Positions 1 to 6,224 of a stretch of 8,415 nucleotides of DNA are shown here, one piece after another. A program made the translations under genes and the position numbers. The DNA is from Propionibacteriaceae bacterium (GTDB taxonomy: Bacteria; Actinomycetota; Actinomycetes; Propionibacteriales; Propionibacteriaceae). Location: NCBI GenBank assembly GCA_027346035.1, contig DAIESZ010000022.1, positions 1-8,415 on the forward strand, in the 5' to 3' direction. The stretch's first letter is position 1; each line of letters starts with the position of its first letter. Below the pieces are notes generated by a model, which was given only the letters and a program-made list of their open reading frames with translations, was not told the DNA's origin and ran no database searches.

Positions 1-969
1 ATAGTTGGGGTGCACGGCGTGGCCGGCGTCGGCGGAAACACAGAACGACGCCGCAAACGCCTGCCGCCGCTGGCTCGCCGTCGCGCCGAGCCCGTCGGAG
101 ACGCGGACCAGGATGTCCTCAAGGACCGGGCCGCAGGCACCCGAGCGCGAGGCGGATCCGATTTCCTCGTGGTCGAAGGCCGCCAGCACGGCGATCGGCC
201 CCTCCGCCGGTACCTCTCCGGCGGCGTGCGCGATCAGTGCGGCGAGGCCGGCGTGCGTGGCGGAGAGGTTGTCCAGGCGTCCGGAGGCGAAGAATTCACC
301 CTCGGCACCGAAGACGGCCGGCGCCTGCGTATCCGCGATCACAACGTCGTAGCCGCCGATCTGCGCCGGATCCACCGCGGCGCCGGGCACCCGCTCCGCG
401 AGCAGGCCCAAGAGGTCCGCGCCGGCCGGGTCGCCGAGGCCAAAGACCGGGTTCATGTGCTGCTGTTTGTCCAGGGCCAGGCCGTCGTTCACGGCGCGGT
501 CCAGGTGGATCGCCAGCTGCGGGAAGCGCAGCAGCGGACCGGTGGCCGTCAGGTGCTCGGTGCCGTCCAGCATCACGAGGCGCCCGGCGAGTTGCAGTTC
601 ACGGTCCAGCCAGGAGTTGAGCAGCGGCCCGCCGTAGACCTCCATCCCGACCTGTTGCCAGCCGTGCCGGGAGACGTCGGGGTGGGGCTTGAGCTTGAAT
701 CCGGGCGAATCGGTGTGCGCGCCGACGATCCGGAATCCGCTGTCGTCGTCGACGGCGTCCGGTGCCGACCAGGCGATCACGGCTCCGTCTCGCACGACGA
801 ATCCGCGGGTCACGGCGTCGGGGTGCCAGACGCGGCGCTCGTCGAGTTCGGTGAAGCCGGCCGACACGAGCTGGTCGGACACGGCCCGCGCGGCATGGTA
901 GGAACTCGGGGACGCCTCGATGAAGTCGGCGAACGCGCTGATGTGGGCCACGGCATCGTCATGGGGCAT
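1..969 (-). CDS. apeB: M18 family aminopeptidase (aspartyl/broad-specificity type), 3' end outside the window
   Basis: This is a cytosolic zinc metallo-aminopeptidase of the M18 family (yeast aminopeptidase I, mammalian aspartyl aminopeptidase), which removes N-terminal residues from peptides. The first 323 residues are visible; the family usually runs to about 430, so roughly a quarter is missing beyond the left edge. Motifs seen in order are AHTDSPG at residues 84-90 (zinc-ligand His85), RLDNLSATHAG at 231-241 (the family's metal-bridging Asp, here Asp233), FDHEEIGS at 265-272 (catalytic and metal-binding Glu pair 268/269), and the HAVHPNY block at 317-323, which ends exactly at the window border. 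There is no signal peptide. The ATG at 969 is chosen because an AGGA lies about 8 bases upstream and the N-terminus (FIEASPSSYHA) matches the family start. It is transcribed divergently from the small plus-strand ORF, whose possible starts overlap this one. The family is certain; the symbol apeB is conventional for actinobacterial homologues. Confidence 0.95.
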   Translation of the reverse strand, partial: MPHDDAVAHISAFADFIEASPSSYHAARAVSDQLVSAGFTELDERRVWHPDAVTRGFVVRDGAVIAWSAPDAVDDDSGFRIVGAHTDSPGFKLKPHPDVSRHGWQQVGMEVYGGPLLNSWLDRELQLAGRLVMLDGTEHLTATGPLLRFPQLAIHLDRAVNDGLALDKQQHMNPVFGLGDPAGADLLGLLAERVPGAAVDPAQIGGYDVVIADTQAPAVFGAEGEFFASGRLDNLSATHAGLAALIAHAAGEVPAEGPIAVLAAFDHEEIGSASRSGACGPVLEDILVRVSDGLGATASQRRQAFAASFCVSADAGHAVHPNY

Positions 970-1264
970 GCGCCCATCCTGTCGCTCATCGCCGGGCCGC
1001 TCAACGCCAGGGTGGGCCAAGCTCCCGGACGCCCGCGACACGCGCCGGGTGCTGTCGGCGTTCCTGCACAACCGGGTGAGCCGGGTGACGCTGGGCATCG
1101 TCACGGCGACGTCCGTGGGCGGCCTCACGGTGGTGCGTTCGGTCCGCACCGCCCCGACCGCGTTCGCGCCGCCAGGTTTCGACGAGCTGCATCGGCCGGT
1201 GCGCGTGCTCGTGCAGCGCCACGACCCGTCCCCGGCGCTGCCCGACGACGTCGGCACCGCCTGA
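968..1264 (+). CDS. Small hypothetical protein, possibly with one membrane segment; start uncertain
   Basis: I do not recognise this protein. From about 1013 to the TGA at 1264, nearly every codon in this frame ends in G or C (about 4 exceptions in 83 codons), which is a strong coding sign on a stretch with no other gene. The product would be about 98 residues from the ATG at 968. It holds a mildly hydrophobic stretch (VTLGIVTATSVGGLTVV) flanked by arginines, which could be one membrane helix, then a Pro/Asp-rich tail. The start is doubtful: between 968 and 1012 third-position bias in this frame is poor, and no ribosome binding site is visible. The neighbouring frame, opening with ATG at 961, is the well-biased one over 970-1017. 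Either a frameshift lies near 1013-1020 or the true start is internal (GTG at 1049). It precedes rmuC on the same strand, 58 bases before the rmuC ATG, so co-transcription is possible. Confidence 0.5.
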   Translation: MRPSCRSSPGRSTPGWAKLPDARDTRRVLSAFLHNRVSRVTLGIVTATSVGGLTVVRSVRTAPTAFAPPGFDELHRPVRVLVQRHDPSPALPDDVGTA

Positions 1265-1322
1265 GGGGCCGGGCGGCGCGGCGTCCGGGGAAGTGTCTGA
1301 GCCCGGCGGCACAGTGGACGCC

Positions 1323-2870
1323 ATGGATGTCCAATCGTTGCCGGTGCTGCTCACCGGGCTGCTGCTCGGGCTGGCCGTGGGGATCGTCGCCACCTGGTTG
1401 GTGCTGAGGTCGCGGGTCGACGCGCGGGCCCACGCCGAGGCCGCCACCGTGGCCGACCTGCGGGCCGACTCCGCGAACGCCCGGAACGAGGCAGCCCAGT
1501 CGCGGGCGGCACTGGCGGATGCCCGGGGCGAGCTCGAACGCCGACGGGCCGAACGCGCCCAGATCGAGGCCGACCAGGCCCGACGCGACACGGCAGTCGC
1601 CGAGGCGAACGAGCGGGCGTCGGCGGCCGTCGCCGAGCGGGCACAGGTCGAGGCCCATCTGGCTGCGGCCCGGGCCGAACGCGACAGCGCCCTCGCCCGC
1701 GCCCACGAGCTCGCGGCCGACCGCGACAGCCTGGTCACCCAGTTCAAGGCGCTGTCGGCCGAGCAGCTCGAGGCCCAGAACAAGCGCGCCGAACTCACCG
1801 CCGACCAACGGCTCAAGGCCACCGAGTCGCTGATGGCGCCGGTGCGTGAGGGACTGGAGCGGATGAACGCCCGGCTCACCGAGGTCGAGAAGGAACGCTC
1901 AGGCATCGCCGCCGACCTGCGCGCCCAGGTGCAGTCGGTGATCGCCACCGGCGAGGGGCTGCGCCGCGAGACGTCGGCCCTGGTCACCGCCCTACGCAAA
2001 CCGCAGGTACGGGGCGCGTGGGGTGAGACCCAGCTGCGACGCGTCGCCGAGATCACCGGCATGGTCGAACGCTGCGACTTCGACCTGCAGGTGAGCGCCG
2101 ACACCGACGACGGGCGGCTACGCCCCGACATGCGGGTGAACCTCGCCGACGGCAAGGTGGTGTTCGTCGACTCGAAGATGCCGCTGTCGGCGTTCATGGA
2201 CGCCTTCGACACCGACGACGAGCAGCAGCGCTCCACCCACCTCGACACCTTCGCACGGCACGTGCGCACCCACATCGACCAACTGTCGTCGAAGAACTAC
2301 TGGCGCCTCGACCACGGATCGCCCGAGTTCGTCGTGCTGTTCCTGCCCAGCGAGGCGTTCCTGCAGGCGGCCCTCGAGCGCTCCGGCGACCTGCAGGAGT
2401 ACGCGGTGAAACGCAACATCGTGCTCGCCACGCCGTCGATCCTCATCCCCTTGCTGCGGGCGGTGGGCCACGGCTGGAAGCAGGCGGCGCTCGCCGAGTC
2501 GGCCGCCGAGGTGGCCGCCCTCGGCCGTGAGCTGCACGAGCGACTGGGCACCCTCGGCAGCAACTTCGACAAGCTCGGACGCCAACTCACGGGCGCGGTC
2601 AAGGCCTACAACTCGGCGGTCGGCTCGCTCGAGGGCCGGGTGCTGGTCACCGCGCGGCGGTTCGAGACACTCAAGGTCACCTCCGCCACGCTCGACCCGA
2701 TACCCACCTCGGGCGAATCGGTGCGCGTGCTCACCGCACCCGAACTCGTCGACCACGCCGCCCAGATCGACACGACGATCGGGCGCCTGCCCCGCGGCGG
2801 GCGCGCCGGGCAACCCGACGAGGAGCCCGAGGCGGCGGCCTCCGAGGTCAGGGACGCCGCCACACGATGA
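1323..2870 (+). CDS. rmuC: RmuC family DNA recombination-limiting protein
   Basis: RmuC proteins are membrane-anchored, coiled-coil proteins with a domain related to restriction-endonuclease folds. In E. coli the gene limits recombination at inverted repeats; the biochemical activity is poorly defined. The 515-residue product shows the whole family layout: an N-terminal membrane anchor at about 6-28 (LPVLLTGLLLGLAVGIVATW), a long Ala/Glu/Arg-rich coiled coil at about 35-200, then the RmuC domain at about 215-460. Family blocks include VRGAWGETQLRR at 229-240, LRPDMRVNL at 266-274, FVDSKMPL at 281-288, FLPSEAFLQAALE at 340-352 and ATPSILIPLLRAVGHGW at 369-385. The tail after 490 is acidic and low-complexity. 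ATG at 1323 is preferred because it gives the usual short cytoplasmic N-terminus; an in-frame GTG at 1293 would add ten residues and has no better ribosome binding site. The 3' end overlaps the converging GH120 gene by 23 bases. Confidence 0.93.
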   Translation: MDVQSLPVLLTGLLLGLAVGIVATWLVLRSRVDARAHAEAATVADLRADSANARNEAAQSRAALADARGELERRRAERAQIEADQARRDTAVAEANERASAAVAERAQVEAHLAAARAERDSALARAHELAADRDSLVTQFKALSAEQLEAQNKRAELTADQRLKATESLMAPVREGLERMNARLTEVEKERSGIAADLRAQVQSVIATGEGLRRETSALVTALRKPQVRGAWGETQLRRVAEITGMVERCDFDLQVSADTDDGRLRPDMRVNLADGKVVFVDSKMPLSAFMDAFDTDDEQQRSTHLDTFARHVRTHIDQLSSKNYWRLDHGSPEFVVLFLPSEAFLQAALERSGDLQEYAVKRNIVLATPSILIPLLRAVGHGWKQAALAESAAEVAALGRELHERLGTLGSNFDKLGRQLTGAVKAYNSAVGSLEGRVLVTARRFETLKVTSATLDPIPTSGESVRVLTAPELVDHAAQIDTTIGRLPRGGRAGQPDEEPEAAASEVRDAATR

Positions 2871-4827
2871 TCGACTGGCGCCCTGCGTGCAGCGCGCTGA
2901 GCGGTCCCGCGACGGGCCCGGGCACCCTCTCGCCGAGCAGGTCGGTTGACAGGTCGATCGGTGAGCCGTCGGGGGCCTCGAAGTCGGCGTCGCTCATCCG
3001 GGTGCGCCCCAGCTCTGCCGTGCTCGGCACCCCGGGCCGGTGAGCGTCGAACAGGTCGGGCAGGGTGATGTCGAGCCGCACCGCACCGTCGTCGTCGCCG
3101 AGAACCATCTGGGGGTCGGCGTCGGCCAGCACCAGGGGCGCCTGTTCCCGGTCGAAGGGTTCGGCACCGTGCAGGTAGACGTTTGCCCGCACGTCGGCGT
3201 GCTGCGGCAGATTCTTGAAGATGTTCACGTCTCCGGGTTGGGCATCCCGCACCGACTGCAGGTAGTCATCGAGTGAGGCGGGGCGCCCGTCGTAGATCGA
3301 CGTGCCGTAGCGCACGGTGGCCTCGCCGGGAAGCACCGGGTACACGTCACCGGTGTCGGCCGGGTCACCTCCGGTGCCGACGAGGATGTTGCCCCACCAC
3401 CGGTCGTCGGCGCCGTAGATGATCGCGTACCCGGCGACGACGGTGGAGTGCGGCACGTGGTAGGGCGTCGCACGGTCCATCACCGGCTGCAGCAGCACCG
3501 TGCCGGTGATGAGGTTGCCGACGAAGGCGCCGCCCTGGCTCATCGTCTCGACGCTCGCGGGTGAGGCGAGGACGTTGTGGTCGACGACATAGGGCCCGTG
3601 CGACACCTCGACGTACAGGTCGCGCGCGTTGCCGTGCAGCACGTTGCGGGTCACCCGGGTGCCCTGGGTCTGCCAGTCGAGCCAGATGCCGAGGGCGCAG
3701 TCGTGGATGTGGTTGTGGGCGATCTCGACATCGATCGCCGCGTGCAGTTTGATGCCGCCGATCTCGTGACCGTAGAACTCCCGCTTCGTGGCGATGTCGA
3801 AAATGTCGTTGTCGTGGATCGTGCTGAAGACGCAGCCGAGGTGACCCACGATCGCGTTCTGCCCACAGTCGTGGATGACGTTGCGGCGCACCACGTGCCC
3901 GCCGATGCGTTCCTTCGACCATCCGATCTGGGCGGCCGCGAACACCGATTCGAGCTGGTACTGGTATCCGGGCTTGTCACCGCGCCGGGTGTAGTAGTTG
4001 TCGCCGGTCGAGGCCTCCTTGCCCAAGGACACCGCCGAGCACTTGGCGTGGTGGATGTGGTTGTCCTCGATGATCCAGCCCTTCGCCCAGTTCGGGCCGA
4101 TGAGGCCGGGTTGGTCCCCGGTGGGCGGCGCCCAGGGGGTGGCGGCGTGGGCGAGTTCGAAGCCGCGCACGGTGATGAAGTCGATGCCGGTGGTCGCCGG
4201 GTAGAACACCGAGCGTCGCACGTTCACCTCGACGAGGTGCTCGTTCGGGTCGGCGCCACCGAAGGTGGCCCAGATCGTCGTGGTGCCGGCGTCCACCTGT
4301 GCGAACCACAGGCTGGTCGTCTCCTCGGGACGCCGCACGGGCACGGCGCGTCCCGTGCGGTCGTCGATGACGCTGTCGCGCCGCTCGGGGGCGTCCAGCG
4401 CCGCCCGGGTGGGCGCCTCGTAGCAGCTCGCCCCGTCGAGGTAGACGTCGCCGAGGTGCACCGGTCGCTCGAGCGGGCGCACCAGCCAGTCACCCTCGAC
4501 CGGGATCGCGTACGGGTTCCAGTCGCCGAACATCGCGTTGGGGAGGCTCACCCGCCAGACACCGGCCCCCTCCGGCACCCATCCGGTGACCCGCTCCGAG
4601 CCCTTGATCACCACGTGCTCGCCGGGGGCGGCCTCGTACGTGATTCGGCGGGCGTCGCTCTTCCCGCCGCGGCGGGGCCGGACCCACTCGCGGTATTCCC
4701 CTTCGTGCACCCGGACGGTGTCGCCGGGACGGGCCACGTCGGCCGCCCGGCCGATCGTGCGGAACGGCGCGGATGCCTCCCCGCTCGACCCGTCGGACCC
4801 GTCGACGGCGACGTGGTGGATCGTCAT
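2848..4827 (-). CDS. GH120 family beta-xylosidase (parallel beta-helix glycoside hydrolase)
   Basis: This is a probable retaining exo-beta-1,4-xylosidase of family GH120 (type: Thermoanaerobacterium saccharolyticum XylC), releasing xylose from xylobiose and xylotriose. The 659-residue product has no signal peptide, so it should act in the cytoplasm on imported oligosaccharides. The N-terminus (residues 1-50) is a DUF1565-like first coil of a right-handed beta-helix, with FRTIGRAADVARPGDTV at 22-38. Residues of about 75-205 would be the inserted beta-sandwich known from XylC. The helix resumes with repeated N-x-I-H turns (NHIHH, NVIHD, NHIHD) at 256-375. IWLDWQTQGTR (381-391) and VEVSHGPY (406-413) carry Asp384 and Glu407. 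Their 23-residue separation equals that of the nucleophile Asp382 and acid/base Glu405 reported for XylC, as I recall them. A good GAGGAG ribosome binding site sits 6 bases before the ATG. Residues after about 590 extend past the usual core. No xylose transporter, isomerase or kinase is in view. Confidence 0.87.
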   Translation of the reverse strand: MTIHHVAVDGSDGSSGEASAPFRTIGRAADVARPGDTVRVHEGEYREWVRPRRGGKSDARRITYEAAPGEHVVIKGSERVTGWVPEGAGVWRVSLPNAMFGDWNPYAIPVEGDWLVRPLERPVHLGDVYLDGASCYEAPTRAALDAPERRDSVIDDRTGRAVPVRRPEETTSLWFAQVDAGTTTIWATFGGADPNEHLVEVNVRRSVFYPATTGIDFITVRGFELAHAATPWAPPTGDQPGLIGPNWAKGWIIEDNHIHHAKCSAVSLGKEASTGDNYYTRRGDKPGYQYQLESVFAAAQIGWSKERIGGHVVRRNVIHDCGQNAIVGHLGCVFSTIHDNDIFDIATKREFYGHEIGGIKLHAAIDVEIAHNHIHDCALGIWLDWQTQGTRVTRNVLHGNARDLYVEVSHGPYVVDHNVLASPASVETMSQGGAFVGNLITGTVLLQPVMDRATPYHVPHSTVVAGYAIIYGADDRWWGNILVGTGGDPADTGDVYPVLPGEATVRYGTSIYDGRPASLDDYLQSVRDAQPGDVNIFKNLPQHADVRANVYLHGAEPFDREQAPLVLADADPQMVLGDDDGAVRLDITLPDLFDAHRPGVPSTAELGRTRMSDADFEAPDGSPIDLSTDLLGERVPGPVAGPLSALHAGRQSIIVWRRP

Positions 4828-4833
4828 GTGCTG

Positions 4834-4839
4834 CTCCTC
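4834..4839 (-). promoter_or_regulatory. Ribosome binding site of the GH120 gene
   Basis: The minus strand reads GAGGAG six bases upstream of the ATG at 4827, a near-ideal Shine-Dalgarno match at ideal spacing. It fixes the GH120 start, and is the best ribosome binding site in the window. The transcript of this gene therefore has a leader, unlike ilvA and the P-loop gene. Confidence 0.8.
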
Positions 4840-4863
4840 GCGGCCGTGCGGACACTCCCTGAT

Positions 4864-4884
4864 TTAGTCGTATCCTCACACTAA
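4864..4884 (-). promoter_or_regulatory. Candidate operator (TTAGT-N11-ACTAA) in the GH120 promoter region
   Basis: A 21-bp inverted repeat with perfect 5-base arms (TTAGT and ACTAA, 11-base spacer) is centred at 4874, 47 bases upstream of the GH120 ATG. It lies in the only clearly A+T-rich stretch of the 4828-4998 gap, where a -10 element would be expected. Xylose repressors of the ROK family (XylR of Bacillus) bind operators whose half-sites begin TTAGTTTG and end CAAACTAA. The outer five bases match here, while the inner bases do not. Control by a ROK-type or similar xylose sensor is therefore an inference from position, target gene and outer half-site. No regulator gene is in the window, and no convincing -35/-10 pair can be assigned. 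Confidence 0.4.
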
Positions 4885-4945
4885 TCGGGATGAGGCGGGT
4901 CTCCGCCCGCATCGCGGACGCTGCGCGGGCACGCCACCGGTGGGT

Positions 4946-4967
4946 GGATCTCCCCGCGGGCGGATCC
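4946..4967. repeat. Near-perfect 22-bp inverted repeat between malY and the GH120 gene
   Basis: Ten of eleven symmetric pairs match if one G-T pair is allowed: outer arms GGATC/GATCC, an inner CCCG/CGGG core, and one C-C mismatch. The centre lies between 4956 and 4957. It starts 32 bases after the malY stop (reading the minus strand) and lies 119 bases before the GH120 start. It could be the hairpin of a U-less terminator for malY or a protein-binding palindrome. There is no T-run after it on either strand, so a classical intrinsic terminator is not supported. The rest of the 4828-4998 gap holds only the GH120 promoter region and a smaller CCACCGGTGG palindrome at 4934-4943. Confidence 0.4.
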
Positions 4968-4998
4968 GGAGGTCCCTCGAATTCCCGACGCGGTCGGC

Positions 4999-6147
4999 TC
5001 AGATCGCCCTCGAGATCCTCCCGATCGCCTCGGCGATGATCTCGGGCGAGGTGGCGAAGTTGAGCCGGGCGAACCCGCGTCCGCCGTCGGGCCAGTAGTT
5101 GGCGCCCGACGACAGCGCCACGCCCGCCCGTTGACGGAGCTCGGCCGCGGGGTCATTGCCGAGACCGAGACCGCGCATGTCGAGCCACGCGAGGTACGTG
5201 GCGTCGGGGACGCGGTAGCCGACGCCGGGGAGTTCCTCGGCGACCAGCCGGGCGAGCAGCCGACGGTTGGCGTCAAGTTCCTGGAGCACCTGCGCGAGCC
5301 ATCCGCGCCCCTCCCGCAGGGCCGCGGTGTGCGCGATCACCCCGATGTGGCTGGCCGCGTGGGTGAACACCTCGGGCACTTGAGGGAACGCGCGCGCCGC
5401 GTCGGGCCCGACCAGGTACAGCGCCGACTTCAGCCCGGCGAGGTTCCAGCCCTTCGACGCTGAGTGGATCGCGACCGCGGTGGGGTCGACCGTGAGGTAC
5501 GGCACGTAGTCGTTGGGCCGGTAGACGAGGGGGGCGTGGATCTCGTCGGAAACAACCCGGACGCCGTACCGCGCGGCGAGCCCCGCGAGGGTCTCGAGGT
5601 CGGCCCGGGTGTGCACGGTTCCTGTCGGGTTCTGCGGGTTGCACAGCAGGTAGGCGGCCGGGCCACCGTCGCGGGTGGCCTCCACGAATGCCCGCTCCAG
5701 GGTGGCGGGGTCCAACCGGGGGCCCGCGGACGCCGAACCGGTCAGCGGCGCCTCGATGACCCGCCGCCCGCTTCCGCCGATCGCGAGGTAGAAGCTGTCG
5801 TAGACGGGCGGGCTGATGACGACCGGTCCGCCGCGCCCGGTGACCAGGCGGATCGCCTCGATGACGCCGCTCATGACGTCGCCGACCACCTGGGCGCGCA
5901 CGCCGGCGAGCGACCACCCCCACGTGTCGTCGGCCCACGCGGCGAAGGCGTCGAGGTAGTCGGTGCCGAGCGTGTAGCCGGTGTCGCCGCGTCGCATCGC
6001 CGCCGTGACGGCCTCGACCACCGGCTCGCAGGGGCGGGCGTCCATCTCGGCCACCCACAGCGGCAGCACGTCGGGCCACAGCCGCCACTTGACGCTGGTG
6101 CGGTCGCGGCGCTGCTGGTCGATCGTCACGTCGAACACTCGGGACAT
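4999..6147 (-). CDS. MalY/PatB-type PLP-dependent C-S lyase (cystathionine beta-lyase-like) / class I/II aminotransferase
   Basis: This is a fold-type I PLP enzyme of the MalY/PatB branch, whose members cleave the C-S bond of cystathionine, cysteine conjugates or similar compounds to pyruvate, ammonia and a thiol. The 382-residue product has the branch's start (FDVTIDQQRRDRTSVKW at 5-21, LPLWVAEMD at 28-36) and DTGYTLG (55-61). NPQNPTG at 170-176 holds the Asn that contacts PLP. SDEIHAPLVY at 200-209 holds Asp201, which pairs with the pyridine nitrogen, and SASKGWNLAGLK at 229-240 holds the Schiff-base Lys232. RLNFA at 361-365 holds the carboxylate-binding Arg. It is cytoplasmic. ATG at 6147 gives the typical N-terminus, but its GGAG lies only 2 bases upstream; an in-frame ATG at 6165 would add six residues. 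It is divergent from ilvA across 77 bp, with GH120 downstream on the same strand. Family is certain; cystathionine as the substrate is an inference, and a plain aminotransferase role remains possible. Confidence 0.88.
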   Translation of the reverse strand: MSRVFDVTIDQQRRDRTSVKWRLWPDVLPLWVAEMDARPCEPVVEAVTAAMRRGDTGYTLGTDYLDAFAAWADDTWGWSLAGVRAQVVGDVMSGVIEAIRLVTGRGGPVVISPPVYDSFYLAIGGSGRRVIEAPLTGSASAGPRLDPATLERAFVEATRDGGPAAYLLCNPQNPTGTVHTRADLETLAGLAARYGVRVVSDEIHAPLVYRPNDYVPYLTVDPTAVAIHSASKGWNLAGLKSALYLVGPDAARAFPQVPEVFTHAASHIGVIAHTAALREGRGWLAQVLQELDANRRLLARLVAEELPGVGYRVPDATYLAWLDMRGLGLGNDPAAELRQRAGVALSSGANYWPDGGRGFARLNFATSPEIIAEAIGRISRAI

Positions 6148-6181
6148 GGCTCCACTGTGCCGCATGACACCCCGGGAATGC

Positions 6182-6205
6182 CCGTCGGCGGGGACCCCTC
6201 GACGG
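6182..6205. promoter_or_regulatory. Imperfect 24-bp palindrome in the malY/ilvA divergent promoter region
   Basis: The outer arms CCGTCG (6182-6187) and CGACGG (6200-6205) are exact inverted complements, and an inner GGG/CCC (6190-6192 and 6195-6197) is in the same register, giving 9 of 12 symmetric pairs. It covers the position where the -35 element of ilvA would fall and lies 35 bases upstream of the malY ATG. Position and symmetry suit an operator shared by both divergent genes. A dimeric repressor or activator is the simplest reading; which one cannot be told from the sequence. Confidence 0.4.
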
Positions 6206-6212
6206 AAGTTGC

Positions 6213-6218
6213 CACAAT
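6213..6218 (+). promoter_or_regulatory. Putative -10 box of a leaderless ilvA transcript
   Basis: CACAAT, a close match to the -10 consensus, ends exactly 6 bases before the GTG at 6225. Initiation 7 bases downstream of a -10 would start the mRNA at the GTG itself, the leaderless arrangement frequent in Actinomycetota. No Shine-Dalgarno sequence at workable spacing is seen. No good -35 lies at the expected place (about 6190-6195), which is inside the palindrome. Confidence 0.45.
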
Positions 6219-6224
6219 GGGCGG

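Noticed and set aside
10..1407. Open frame of 465 codons on the plus strand over the aminopeptidase gene
   Set aside because: It is the in-register antisense of the M18 gene for most of its length. Only the short 961-1017 part shows coding-like bias, and that is treated with the small ORF.
1001..2275. Long open frame of 424 codons on the minus strand opposite rmuC
   Set aside because: It is Ser/Ala/Arg-rich low-complexity translation of the rmuC antisense strand. rmuC has clear family motifs across the same bases. Long antisense frames are expected in high-GC DNA.
3577..4884. Open frame of 435 codons on the plus strand opposite the GH120 gene
   Set aside because: The translation is Val/Asp/Gly/Arg-rich without recognisable domains and mirrors the GH120 coding strand, which is supported by catalytic motifs and a good ribosome binding site.
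4895..4910. GCGGG/CCCGC hairpin as a terminator or attenuator before GH120
   Set aside because: The 5-bp stem has no following T-run and lies upstream of the presumed promoter, so it has no evident role.
4934..4943. Perfect 10-bp palindrome CCACCGGTGG
   Set aside because: Palindromes this short are common by chance in 70% GC DNA. It has no loop for a hairpin and no second copy in the gap.
4890..5036. Short plus-strand ORF (about 48 codons) from the ATG in the malY-GH120 gap
   Set aside because: Coding bias fades after about 20 codons, it runs into malY antisense, it has no ribosome binding site, and its Arg/Ser-rich product resembles nothing.
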